Below the pieces are notes generated by a model. The model was given only the letters and a program-made list of their open reading frames with translations. It was not told where the DNA came from and made no database searches. Positions 46,572 through 54,281 of a DNA stretch of 64,000 nt are shown piece after piece. This stretch comes from JBBIND01 sp037444075. Lineage in GTDB: Bacteria > Acidobacteriota > Terriglobia > Bryobacterales > Bryobacteraceae. The position numbers and the translations under genes were made by a program. Location: positions 1-64,000 of the forward strand of contig JBBIND010000003.1 in the NCBI GenBank assembly GCA_037444075.1. The letters are read 5' to 3'. The stretch's first letter is position 1. Every line of letters starts with the position of its first letter.

Positions 46572-46588
46572 CTTCCAACTGCTGGAAG
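46572..46588 (+). repeat. Inverted repeat in the recA-recA intergenic region
   Basis: CTTCCA-ACTGC-TGGAAG, a perfect 6-base inverted repeat with a 5-base spacer, 35 bases before the second recA start. It could be an operator or a weak hairpin. Confidence 0.4.
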
Positions 46589-46622
46589 CACATCCTTGGC
46601 GTATTTCTACCAGAGGTGCGCC

Positions 46623-47690
46623 GTGAATGACGTTGACAGGCAACGCAAGATTGACTTGGCCCTTGCCCAAATGGAGAAGCAGTTCGGCAGGGGTTCGGTG
46701 CTTCGGCTCGGATCCAGGAATGTCATCGAAATAAGCGCCATCCCGACCGGGTCTATTTCGCTGGATGCCGCCTTGGGCGTGGGCGGCTTCCCGCGCGGCA
46801 GAGTGGTGGAGGTGTTCGGCCCGGAGTCCTCGGGCAAGACGACGATCGCGCTCCACGTTGTGGCGGAAGCCCAGCGTGCCGGCGGAACCGCTGCCTTCGT
46901 GGATGCCGAACACGCGCTCGATCCCGGTTACGCGCGCCGGTTGGGCGTGGACGTGGACAACCTGCTCGTCTCGCAACCGGATTGCGGCGAGCAGGCTTTG
47001 GAGATCACCGCCGCTCTCATCGGGTCCGGAGCCGTCGATACGGTCGTGGTGGACTCGGTGGCCGCGCTCGTGCCCAGAGCCGAACTAGAGGGCGAGATGG
47101 GGGACTCCTTCATGGGCTTGCAGGCGAGGCTGATGTCGCAAGCGCTCCGCAAGCTGACAGGCCTGGTGTCCCGAACGGGCGCCTGCCTCATCTTCATCAA
47201 TCAACTGCGCGAGAAGATCGGCGTGATGTTCGGCAACCCGGAGACTACCACGGGTGGCAGGGCGCTGAAATTTTACGCCTCAGTGCGCTTGGACGTCCGC
47301 CGGGGCGCAGCCCTCAAGGATGGAGACCTCGTCGTGGGGAGCCGCACGAAGATCAAGGTAGTCAAGAACAAGGTCGCACCGCCGTTCCGGGAAGCCGAGA
47401 TCGACCTTTTGCACGGCGTGGGGATCTCGCGCGAGGGCGATCTGCTCGACGCCGCTGCGGCCAAGAACCTCGTCGAGAAAAGCGGGTCCTGGTTCAGTTT
47501 CCGCGGCGAGAGAATTGGGCAGGGACGGGAGAACGCCCGGCAGGCCCTCAAGCAGAACCCTGACCTCGCCTGGCGGATCGAGTTGGCGCTGAGGCCACTG
47601 CTCGGACTGGCGCCTCCCGAAGAAACTGCGGCGAAACGTCAGGGGCCGGTGGCGGCAGCTGCAGCCGCTACGGAGTCCCGGAGTGCGTAA
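46623..47690 (+). CDS. RecA recombinase, second tandem copy
   Basis: 355 residues from the GTG at 46623, preceded by AGAGGTG at about 7 bases; a TTG at 46596 would add nine unconserved residues. All catalytic landmarks are kept: [55 protein letters not shown] and [20 protein letters not shown]. Over 85 aligned residues from INQ to GDLLD, I count 69 identities with the first copy. Differences cluster in the surface and subunit contacts, for example [10 protein letters not shown] versus [10 protein letters not shown]. The tail is Ala-rich and neutral to basic ([13 protein letters not shown]). Both copies look functional. Confidence 0.95.
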   Translation: MNDVDRQRKIDLALAQMEKQFGRGSVLRLGSRNVIEISAIPTGSISLDAALGVGGFPRGRVVEVFGPESSGKTTIALHVVAEAQRAGGTAAFVDAEHALDPGYARRLGVDVDNLLVSQPDCGEQALEITAALIGSGAVDTVVVDSVAALVPRAELEGEMGDSFMGLQARLMSQALRKLTGLVSRTGACLIFINQLREKIGVMFGNPETTTGGRALKFYASVRLDVRRGAALKDGDLVVGSRTKIKVVKNKVAPPFREAEIDLLHGVGISREGDLLDAAAAKNLVEKSGSWFSFRGERIGQGRENARQALKQNPDLAWRIELALRPLLGLAPPEETAAKRQGPVAAAAAATESRSA

Positions 47691-47718
47691 AAACGGGCTT
47701 TCGCGTCTTCAATGCGTC

Positions 47719-47745
47719 TGAAAGGCCCGAAAAAAGGGCCTTTCA
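47719..47745 (+). terminator. Terminator-like hairpin after the recA pair
   Basis: A perfect 10-base-pair stem TGAAAGGCCC / GGGCCTTTCA with an A-rich 7-base loop (GAAAAAA). Only three T residues follow within the stem end, so termination strength is moderate. Confidence 0.65.
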
Positions 47746-47757
47746 CCGCAATTCCTC

Positions 47758-47794
47758 TTTACAGAAACGGCTGTCTTCATTTATCATGAGACAG
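47758..47794 (+). promoter_or_regulatory. Promoter of the HU gene with an overlapping inverted repeat
   Basis: TTTACA (47758-47763) and TATCAT (47782-47787) with an 18-base spacer match 5 of 6 positions at each sigma-70 element. The -10 is flanked by a perfect inverted repeat CTGTCT (47771-47776) and AGACAG (47789-47794), 12 bases apart, a possible operator. The expected start is near 47794, leaving a leader of about 80 bases. Confidence 0.55.
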
Positions 47795-47874
47795 CGCAAG
47801 AATGGCGCTTTTCGCATACGCCGTGTGTCTGCGGGAATGCGCCGGTTTCATTGGGAGACTAAGGAAGGAGCAAC

Positions 47875-48183
47875 ATGCCCGAAACCAAGAGAATGACGCA
47901 AACGCAACTGGTGAAGAAGCTCGCCGATGGTGCGGGCTTGACCAACAAGGTGGTCAAGCAGATCCTGGATTCGCTTGCTACGATCGCCGTCACTGAGACG
48001 AAGAAGAATGGTGTTTTTGTGGTGCCTGGCATCGGCCGCCTCGTGCGCGTCGACCGGAAAGCACGCGTCGGCCGCAACCCTGCCACGGGACAGCCGATCA
48101 AGATCCCGGCCAAGAAGGTCGTCCGGTTCCGCGTGGCCAAGGCCTGCAAGGATGCCATCGTTCCTCCGAAGAAGAAGGCCTAA
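47875..48183 (+). CDS. HU family DNA-binding protein
   Basis: 102 residues with a good ribosome site (AAGGAAGGAGC) 6 bases ahead. MTQTQLVKKLADGAGLTNKV is the dimerising helical start, and GRNPATGQPIKIPAKKVVRF the conserved beta-arm that grips DNA (Pro at the usual arm-tip position is in NPATG). A longer, Val-rich middle (GVFVVPGIGRLVRVDRKARV) and a Lys-rich end (VPPKKKA) are seen. It bends and compacts DNA and follows the recA pair after a hairpin, but is transcribed from its own promoter. Confidence 0.95.
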   Translation: MPETKRMTQTQLVKKLADGAGLTNKVVKQILDSLATIAVTETKKNGVFVVPGIGRLVRVDRKARVGRNPATGQPIKIPAKKVVRFRVAKACKDAIVPPKKKA

Positions 48184-48214
48184 GCGGTAATCAGGGAAAC
48201 TCGAACCCGAAATG

Positions 48215-48251
48215 AAAACCTCGTGGCACAATGCCACGGGGTTTTCTGTTT
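48215..48251. terminator. Bidirectional terminator between HU and tatA
   Basis: AAAACCTCGTGGCA / TGCCACGGGGTTTT with a CAA loop: a 14-base-pair stem with one G-T pair, followed by CTGTTT. The A/T ends on both sides let it serve the HU gene and the convergent tatA. Confidence 0.85.
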
Positions 48252-48303
48252 GAAATTGAATCCGATCTAGCTCCTGCCCCACTTGCGGGCAGTTTCAGGA
48301 AGC

Positions 48304-48474
48304 CTAGGCCTGCTTCTTTTCTTCGGACTTTTCCTCGCCCTTGAGGGCGTTCTTGAAATTCTTGATGCCCTCACCCAAACCCTTGGCCACCTCCGGAATC
48401 TTTCGTCCGCCGAACAGCAACACGGCAATTCCGAGGATGATCAGAAGCTCAGGCAAGCCTATGGATCTCAGCAT
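48304..48474 (-). CDS. tatA: Twin-arginine translocase subunit TatA/TatE
   Basis: 56 residues. [20 protein letters not shown] forms the single membrane helix with the conserved polar Glu, [20 protein letters not shown] is the conserved FGxxK-P amphipathic hinge and helix, and a Lys/Glu tail follows ([11 protein letters not shown]). TatA builds the pore for folded, RR-signal proteins. It is monocistronic, without tatB or tatC. The window has at least two Tat-signal clients (41106 and 54734). Confidence 0.93.
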   Translation of the reverse strand: MLRSIGLPELLIILGIAVLLFGGRKIPEVAKGLGEGIKNFKNALKGEEKSEEKKQA

Positions 48475-48573
48475 GCGGCCTCCTATACGACTACTTCATT
48501 GTAGGGACGGGCTTCGCGTAGAGTCAAGCTGGCAGAAACGTGACAATTATGTTACAAAGGACTACACACCCGC

Positions 48574-49197
48574 ATGCGCTACATTTTTATCATCTTCGTC
48601 CTGCTGGCTAGCCCGGGTCTATGGGCGACGGAACTGTTTTCCTGGCACAGCTTTGAAGGGGTTTTGCCGGCCAAAGGGCCACTCCAGGTGACGTTGCACG
48701 GCAGGCTCCGCACCAGGCAGGAGGTGCAGGATTTCCAGCAGGTTCGTTTCGGCCCGGTCGCCCGGGTGTCCGTCAACAAACGCGTGAACGTGCTCGGCGG
48801 CTATTATTTCCAGCCGGGCGACAATCTGGCCCGCCAATGGAGGACAGGGCACCGGGCTTTCGTGGGTCTTGAAACACCTTCCACGATGGGTCCGTTCAGC
48901 GTCGTCACCCGGGGGGTAGTGGAAAGACACTTCGTTTCCCAGACGAAAGACCACAACCGCTTCCGGAGTTACGTTCGCATCTGCTACGAGAAGAGAACGA
49001 TTTCTCCCTTCTATCAGAACGAGTTGCTGGGTGTTGCCGACGGATTCCACTCGCTGCGCAACGGCGTCGGCCTGAAATGGCGGCTGACTCCGGAACTGAC
49101 TGCTGAATTCGGCTACGTGTACGATTACCGGCGCGCGGATTGGGGCGGCGACCGCCACGCTATAGTCACCACGATTCGCTTTCAGCGCGCCCGGTAG
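48574..49197 (+). CDS. DUF2490-type outer membrane beta-barrel protein
   Basis: 207 residues with a signal peptide (MRYIFIIFVLLASPGLWATE). The rest alternates as beta strands with amphipathic patterns: LQVTLHGRLRTRQEVQDFQQ, FGPVARVSVNKRVNVLGGYY, FRSYVRICYEKRTISPFYQN and ELTAEFGYVYDYRRADWG. It ends in VTTIRFQRAR. DUF2490 proteins are predicted small barrels of unknown function. Transcribed divergently from tatA. Confidence 0.75.
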   Translation: MRYIFIIFVLLASPGLWATELFSWHSFEGVLPAKGPLQVTLHGRLRTRQEVQDFQQVRFGPVARVSVNKRVNVLGGYYFQPGDNLARQWRTGHRAFVGLETPSTMGPFSVVTRGVVERHFVSQTKDHNRFRSYVRICYEKRTISPFYQNELLGVADGFHSLRNGVGLKWRLTPELTAEFGYVYDYRRADWGGDRHAIVTTIRFQRAR

Positions 49198-49402
49198 AGC
49201 GCCTTCCGCGCCGCTGCACATTCCATAAAATCTCCAGAGAACTACCTGAAGAAAGATCAACTCCTTCTTTGGAAACAGCCTGCAACTACCGATATGTAGA
49301 AGCAGCGGCGCGCGCGGGTTCGTAACCGCATCCGGCAACGTTGCGGCAACCGGAGCCAGCCCCGGACCGGGCCAGCCAATAATCGACGGTGCTATTCTGA
49401 AG

Positions 49403-49729
49403 GTGGCCCGAAGAAAGGTAGAGACGTTGGACGATCGATTGAAAGTTCTGTTGCAGGAGTTGGGGCAGGCGATCAACGAGTCTCTGTGCGACTCTGAGCA
49501 GATTGCGGCGACCATCACCGAGATCAAGCGGGCCGGCTACGATGTCTTCCTGGTGCTCGAAGCGACGATAGGCTTCAACAAGCGTACTGAGGAGGATGAG
49601 GAACAGGCTCCCCGGCAGAAGAGCCGGCGGACGACGCGCCGTACGACGAAATCAGAAACCGGCCGGGTGCGCTGGAGCGTTCAAGACCAGAAGTTCCTCC
49701 GGGCGTTGAAGATCGCATTCGACGACTAA
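49403..49729 (+). CDS. Small conserved hypothetical protein
   Basis: 108 residues from a GTG; a TTG at 49427 with AAAGGTAGAGACG ahead is an alternative. Residues to about 55 form an amphipathic helical domain (LKVLLQELGQAINESLCDSE, then IAATITEIKRAGYDVFLVLE), and the rest is basic and probably disordered (QKSRRTTRRTTKSE), ending WSVQDQKFLRALKIAFDD. I recognise it as a common Acidobacteria-type hypothetical but not its role. Its last four bases overlap the convergent glycosyltransferase. Confidence 0.65.
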   Translation: MARRKVETLDDRLKVLLQELGQAINESLCDSEQIAATITEIKRAGYDVFLVLEATIGFNKRTEEDEEQAPRQKSRRTTRRTTKSETGRVRWSVQDQKFLRALKIAFDD

Positions 49730-50760
49730 CCAGCCAGCTCCTTGTAAACAGCCCAGGTTTCCTCGGCCGCCTTCCGCCAACTGAATTCCGTGGCCCGGTT
49801 GCGTCCCGCTGAACCGAGTTGTTCCCGCAGCCCGGCATCCTCAATAAGCCTTAGCATAGCCCCCGCGATCTCCTCGGGCTCATGGGGGTCCACCAGCAAG
49901 GCGGCTTCTCCCGCTACCTCCGGCAATGCTGACCGGTTGGATGTGATTACAGGAATCCCTCGCGCCATCGCTTCCAGCACCGGCATCCCGAACCCTTCGT
50001 CGAAGGAAGGGAAAACGAAGATGGAAGCCTGCGCGTAGAGCTGTTCCAGGCGCTGGCTTGATACGTAGCCCTCCACGTGGATGTCCGCAGACCGGGCACT
50101 GACCCGAATGCGTTCCAGAATTTCCTCCGCTCCGAAGCCACTCGGAGAACCCGCCAACACCAGCCGCCAACCGGGCGGCGTGGCTTCAAAAGCATCTACC
50201 AGACCACCCACGTTCTTCCGCTTCTGAATCGCTCCGACGTTCAGGATCATCCGTTCGCGGCTGGGGGGCGGCGCACCCGGCGGCGGGCTAAAGCCGTGAG
50301 GTATCACTCGCACCCGCGACCTTTCCACATTCAGCAACTCGTGCACCTGAGAGGCGGTGAATGAAGATACGGCGATGATCAAGTCGCTTCTCTCCGCGGC
50401 GGTTCGAGCCTGCTCCGCAAAACGGCGGCGGAACTCCGGGGAGGAATACTCGCCGGTGAGCACGAACAGGTCATGGAAGGTCGCCACCATGCGGCGGTAG
50501 CGCACCCTCGGCAGGCGCTGATTCAAGCCATGGAAAAGCTGTGCGCCGGGCGGGAGGAAGTTGTCGAGCAAAAGACGGCGTCGGCAGTTGCCTGGGCTCG
50601 GCTCTCCGAACGCACGCAGAAAGCGATGCGAACGGTAGCACAGCAGGAAAACGTCATCGGGGTAAGAAGCGGCCAAGCCCTGGATGATCCGCCTGCTGTA
50701 AACACCGATGCCCGTGGGGTGTGGGTCCAGGGCATATGTGGCGTCGAGAGCGATCTTCAA
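49726..50760 (-). CDS. Family 4 glycosyltransferase
   Basis: 344 residues of the GT-B class. The N-terminal domain starts MKIALDATYALDPHPTGIGV with the glycine-rich acceptor loop. DLIIAVSSFTASQVHELLNV is typical, and the donor-binding part has ILNVGAIQKRKNVGGLVDAF and SFDEGFGMPVLEAMARGIPV, whose two Glu fit the EX7E motif. It likely adds mannose-type residues to a glycan; no further genes of such a cluster are adjacent. Confidence 0.9.
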   Translation of the reverse strand: MKIALDATYALDPHPTGIGVYSRRIIQGLAASYPDDVFLLCYRSHRFLRAFGEPSPGNCRRRLLLDNFLPPGAQLFHGLNQRLPRVRYRRMVATFHDLFVLTGEYSSPEFRRRFAEQARTAAERSDLIIAVSSFTASQVHELLNVERSRVRVIPHGFSPPPGAPPPSRERMILNVGAIQKRKNVGGLVDAFEATPPGWRLVLAGSPSGFGAEEILERIRVSARSADIHVEGYVSSQRLEQLYAQASIFVFPSFDEGFGMPVLEAMARGIPVITSNRSALPEVAGEAALLVDPHEPEEIAGAMLRLIEDAGLREQLGSAGRNRATEFSWRKAAEETWAVYKELAG

Positions 50761-50830
50761 ATGCTCAAGTCAACTTCCAGCTGCCATCCAGGCGCCATGC
50801 GCGCCTGGCCCATTGTCGCACAAGGCACTT

Positions 50831-51079
50831 TCAGTCACAGCTCAGGACCTGAGCCAAATCACCGCTCTGGCAGGGAGCCGGCGCTTCTGCAAAGGCTACC
50901 GCAGGCGCCGGTCCGGGGAAGTTCTGGGCGATGAGGCGCTCATGCAGGCGCCGGACGATGTCCTCCGGGGGAATCAACCCTCTCTCCGCGGCGAGCGCCG
51001 CGAAACAACCCTCGCCCAGGTGCGAATACTCCCTACGGCTATGGGGGTCAAATCTCGCCTGCGGTCTTGCGCCGGGCAA
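50831..51079 (-). CDS. Possible small protein after the sigma-54 regulator
   Basis: An open frame of up to 82 codons, overlapping the regulator's 3' end, with only TTG starts near the front. The sequence looks protein-like (SHLGEGCFAALAAERGLIPP then EDIVRRLHERLIAQNFPGPA) and has no homologue I know. It would be transcribed with the regulator. Lack of ATG or GTG and no clear ribosome site keep the confidence low; it could be a decayed gene end. Confidence 0.3.
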   Translation of the reverse strand: MPGARPQARFDPHSRREYSHLGEGCFAALAAERGLIPPEDIVRRLHERLIAQNFPGPAPAVAFAEAPAPCQSGDLAQVLSCD

Positions 51080-52172
51080 GTGGTTCAGGCGAGAACGTCT
51101 GCCGGGGATCTTTGCCGGATAAGCTGTACTCCTTCAGTTTCCTGTAGAGCGTTGTCTTCCCGATTTGAAGCAACTGGGCCGCCATCACGCGATCGCCCTT
51201 GGCATATTCCAGCGCATGCAGGATGGCCCGCCGCTCCAACTCGTGCAGAGGTATGACTTCGCCCGTGTGTCCGTAAGACGGAGCCACCCGCTGCTGAGCC
51301 GTCCCGGGAGGATCGCCAGGGCCATTGGCGGGACACTGGCGCGTGGCCAGCAACCCATTCAAAACAGCCGAAGGCAAGTCCGCCTGGTGCAAGTAGGGTC
51401 CGGTATTCATGGCCACCATTTGCATGATGCAGTGTTCCAACTCACGAACATTGCCCGGCCACGAGTAGGCACGCATGGCCTGGAGGGCACCGTCAGCCAG
51501 GAGATGGCCTTTGCCGTACCGGCGGATGAAATGCTCAATCAGGATTTCCAGGTCCTCCGGGCGTTCGCGTAAAGGAGGCAACCGGACCGTGACCACCTTG
51601 AGACGGAAATACAGATCCTGCCGGAAATTGCCCCGCTCAACCTCTCTAGCAAGATCCCGGTTGGTGGCTGCAATGATCCGAAAGTCGGACCGCCGATGTT
51701 GCAGGGAGCCGACAGGCCTGAACTCTTTCTCCTGAAGCACCCGCAAAAGCTTCATCTGTAGATCCGGCGACAACTCGCCAATCTCGTCGAAAAACGCTGT
51801 GCCGCTGTTCGCAATCTCAATCAGTCCGGTCTTTGCAGTGGTTGCACCGGTGAAAGCGCCCCTGACGTGGCCGAACAACTCGCTCTCCATGAGAGGGCCG
51901 ACGATCGCCGAACAATCGATGGTCACAAAATTACCGGCCGGAGCCTGGTTATGAATGGCCCTTGCCACGATTTCCTTACCCGTACCGGTTTCACCCAGCA
52001 GGAGAACCGGCCAGCGGCCGCGGCTGGCCTTGCCGACGAGCCGCAGAACCTCTTGCATACCCGCGGATTCCCCGATGAGGGACGCGCGCGAATCCGGGTT
52101 CAGGAGCATCGCGTCACCCGCGCGGAATTCCAGGGATAGATATGGTGTAAGGTCACAAGTTTCCCTGCTCAA
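51048..52172 (-). CDS. Sigma-54-dependent transcriptional activator without a receiver domain
   Basis: 374 residues. After only about 35 N-terminal residues the AAA+ core begins: LIGESAGMQEVLRLVGKASR, Walker A LLGETGTGKEIVARAIH, the sigma-54 contact loop GAFTGATTAKTG, Walker B GTAFFDEIGEL and RIIAATNRDLA. The Fis-type helix-turn-helix is at the end (AILHALEYAKGDRVMAAQLL, QIGKTTLYRKLKEYSLSGKD). With no receiver it resembles PspF, regulated by protein contact or ligand. The gene stands between rlpA and a small open frame. A shorter start at MLLNPDSRAS is possible. Confidence 0.9.
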   Translation of the reverse strand: MSRETCDLTPYLSLEFRAGDAMLLNPDSRASLIGESAGMQEVLRLVGKASRGRWPVLLLGETGTGKEIVARAIHNQAPAGNFVTIDCSAIVGPLMESELFGHVRGAFTGATTAKTGLIEIANSGTAFFDEIGELSPDLQMKLLRVLQEKEFRPVGSLQHRRSDFRIIAATNRDLAREVERGNFRQDLYFRLKVVTVRLPPLRERPEDLEILIEHFIRRYGKGHLLADGALQAMRAYSWPGNVRELEHCIMQMVAMNTGPYLHQADLPSAVLNGLLATRQCPANGPGDPPGTAQQRVAPSYGHTGEVIPLHELERRAILHALEYAKGDRVMAAQLLQIGKTTLYRKLKEYSLSGKDPRQTFSPEPLARRKTAGEI

Positions 52173-52225
52173 GATGTAGTGGCGGCAAGAGGGAAAATTC
52201 TTTTACGAAAACGGCCTTGCGCGGG

Positions 52226-52915
52226 CTACTGAGACACCGCGTCCAACCGAACCACGAAGGCGTCATCGCCGCCTGCCTGGATATTGGCGGCGAGAGCGGC
52301 AGCCTGTTCAACGGTCTGCTCGTTACCCACCAACACGCGCCACAGCGGCGGCGCGCCTTCGCGCAGCACCAATTGGGCCGGACCGAAACGCTGCTCCATG
52401 CGCCTTCGCATTTGGTCGGCGTTGGCGCGCTCCCGGAAGGCGCCGACCTGGACGGCATAGCTCTCCAAAGAGGGGCTGCGGGAAGGCAGCGCGGCAACTT
52501 CCACGCGCACCTTGGCGATCCCCGGACCGATCAAGTCGATGGCGCGGGCGGCCGCGCGTGAAAGATCGATGATGCGTCCTCGCACGAACGGTCCCCGGTC
52601 GTTAATGCGCACGTCCACCGTCTTGTTGTTCGCGAGGTTGCGCACGCGCACGCGCACGTTGAAGGGCAAAGTACGGTGCGCCGCGGTCATTGTCTCCATG
52701 TCGTACACTTCGCCGTTGGCTGTTTTCCTTCCGTGGTAAGGGTGTCCGTACCAACTTGCGATGCCGGTCTCCACTGTTCCCACGCGTGGCATTTTAGCCG
52801 CCGGCGTGCGCGGCTTCTTGCGCACGCATCCTGAGAGCAGTAGGGCGGAGACAACCGCAACCAGCGCGAACAGCGCTGTTGGAGCCACTCTGACGCGTTG
52901 CGGAGAGAGCATCAT
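52226..52915 (-). CDS. rlpA: Septal ring lipoprotein RlpA (DPBB and SPOR domains)
   Basis: 229 residues from the ATG at 52915 (a TTG at 52936 also opens the frame). The lipobox is LLLSGC. The double-psi beta-barrel has GIASWYGHPYHGRKTANGEV and VDVRINDRGPFVRGRIIDLS, with the catalytic Asp in NDRGPF. The SPOR domain begins ESYAVQVGAFRERANADQMR. RlpA cleaves denuded peptidoglycan at the division site and is anchored to the outer membrane. Located between the sigma-54 activator and the Lys-rich peptide unit. Confidence 0.92.
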   Translation of the reverse strand: MMLSPQRVRVAPTALFALVAVVSALLLSGCVRKKPRTPAAKMPRVGTVETGIASWYGHPYHGRKTANGEVYDMETMTAAHRTLPFNVRVRVRNLANNKTVDVRINDRGPFVRGRIIDLSRAAARAIDLIGPGIAKVRVEVAALPSRSPSLESYAVQVGAFRERANADQMRRRMEQRFGPAQLVLREGAPPLWRVLVGNEQTVEQAAALAANIQAGGDDAFVVRLDAVSQ

Positions 52916-53013
52916 GCCGTTAAGAGTATAAAACAAATCTCTTCGTGTGTGTTTTTCTGCGTTGATGTGATCATCGCTTGACCGCGCGCAGAGGTGAGGC
53001 GTTCATTTTTTTC

Positions 53014-53042
53014 TTGACTTTCCTGCTAAACAACCTTATATA
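53014..53042 (+). promoter_or_regulatory. Strong sigma-70 promoter for the lysine-rich peptide
   Basis: TTGACT and TATATA with an exact 17-base spacer, in an AT-rich patch unlike the surrounding sequence. The expected start is near 53049, about 48 bases before the peptide ATG. Confidence 0.75.
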
Positions 53043-53097
53043 TGAATCACAATGCGGTCGGATGATCGCGTACTATCAAGTTAGGGAGAATCGAACG

Positions 53098-53181
53098 ATG
53101 AAAAACGCTACCAAGAAGGCTGCCAAGAAGGCCGCCAAGAAGGCCCCCGCAAAGAAGAAGGCCGCAGCCAAGAAGAAGTAA
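53098..53181 (+). CDS. 27-residue lysine/alanine-rich peptide
   Basis: An ATG at 53098 with AGGGAGA 8-14 bases ahead opens a 27-codon frame. It encodes Met then 13 Lys, 10 Ala and one each of Asn, Thr and Pro, in an AKKAAKKA-type pattern like histone H1 or Hc1 tails. It has its own strong promoter (53014-53042) and terminator (53231-53260), so it is a compact dedicated unit of about 210 bases. It probably binds nucleic acid; that is inference from charge alone. An upstream in-frame start would add unconserved residues; the short form is preferred. The AAG/GCC-rich frame makes chance translation less likely. Confidence 0.7.
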   Translation: MKNATKKAAKKAAKKAPAKKKAAAKKK

Positions 53182-53230
53182 CTCCGGCGCGGCCCCCTCT
53201 AGCGGGCGCGCTAGTACAGGGTTCATTCCA

Positions 53231-53260
53231 CGGCCCCGAGGTTTCGGGGCCGTTTTTATT
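53231..53260 (+). terminator. Terminator of the lysine-rich peptide unit
   Basis: CGGCCCCGA / TCGGGGCCG with a 4-base loop and TTTTTATT. It overlaps the end of the convergent methyltransferase gene by about five bases. Confidence 0.9.
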
Positions 53261-54230
53261 TGGTGATGTTCTTCCTCAGCAGCAGTGTCCTGAACGTCTC
53301 TCCCATTCCGAACAGCAGCGTCTTCAACTGAAGCCTCCGGCGGAATTCCTCGGCGGCATCACCGGCGGTGAGCGCGGAAGCGAATTGATCGGCCTCCCCG
53401 GCGCGGAGCAAAGTCGCGGCGAGGGTTTCCAGTCCGTCACTCTCAAAGCCACAGCGCAGGGCGTGCTCCTCGATGGCGGTGAAGCAGACGTGCGCTGTGA
53501 TGTCGCGCTCACCGGCGGAAGACAACACGTCTTCGCTGGCGGCATGACGCTGATAGCTCATGAGGGCGCCTTGAGGAAAGCGGCGCAGTTCGCTGAGAGT
53601 GTAGCCATAATCGATCAGCATGAGCCATCCCGACTGCAAACTCGCCGCGATGCGCTCAATCCAGCGAAGGGCTTCGAGGCAAATCTCGCGTTGGTCGCCT
53701 TCAGCCGCAGGCATTCCGTAACGATCGAGGTACTCCGCTGCTTCGCCCTGCACGGGTCCGCCCTGCTCCCAATAAAATCCACTGGCGTTCGCATTGATGA
53801 GCAATTGGCGGAATTCCGAGCCGCGGCGTAAGGCGGCATCGACGGGAAGCGCATCGAAGAATTCGTTTGCAAAGACGATGCCGGTGAATTGTTCCGGCAT
53901 GGTTCCCCACCCAATGTCGACCGGCAGGTAGTTGAACTCGGAAAGAGCCTCGGCCATATCGCCGCGGCCGGCTCCGAGTTCGACGAGACGGAAGTTCTCC
54001 GGCGAGCCCATCGCGTTTCTCAGGGCACGCATGCGCGCGGCCATCACGATGCCAAAGACGGGCTGAATCTGCTCGGCGGTGTAGAAGTCGCCACCCAGGC
54101 CGAATCGTTCCGCGTCGCTGGTGTAGTAGCCGCACTCCGGATGATAGAGAGCCACCTCCATGAAGCGCGAGAAAGGAATCGGCCCCGATCGCTCAATCTC
54201 CCGGCGTAGCAGCGACTCAGCGGCGGTCAT
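53256..54230 (-). CDS. SAM-dependent methyltransferase of the NDUFAF7/MidA family
   Basis: 324 residues from the ATG at 54230. MTAAESLLRREIERSGPIPF and RFMEVALYHPECGYYTSDAE are diagnostic of the NDUFAF7 (MidA, COG1565) family; the SAM loop is RLVELGAGRGDMAEALSEF, and FANEFFDALPVDAALRRGSE carries the substrate motif. In eukaryotes it symmetrically dimethylates an arginine of complex I subunit NDUFS2; the bacterial substrate is unclear. It is divergent from the dehydrogenase relic. Confidence 0.88.
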   Translation of the reverse strand: MTAAESLLRREIERSGPIPFSRFMEVALYHPECGYYTSDAERFGLGGDFYTAEQIQPVFGIVMAARMRALRNAMGSPENFRLVELGAGRGDMAEALSEFNYLPVDIGWGTMPEQFTGIVFANEFFDALPVDAALRRGSEFRQLLINANASGFYWEQGGPVQGEAAEYLDRYGMPAAEGDQREICLEALRWIERIAASLQSGWLMLIDYGYTLSELRRFPQGALMSYQRHAASEDVLSSAGERDITAHVCFTAIEEHALRCGFESDGLETLAATLLRAGEADQFASALTAGDAAEEFRRRLQLKTLLFGMGETFRTLLLRKNITK

Positions 54231-54281
54231 TCCTGCTCTTCTCCCCGGCCATTCACAGTCCGTATTGTAAGATGGGCCCGG

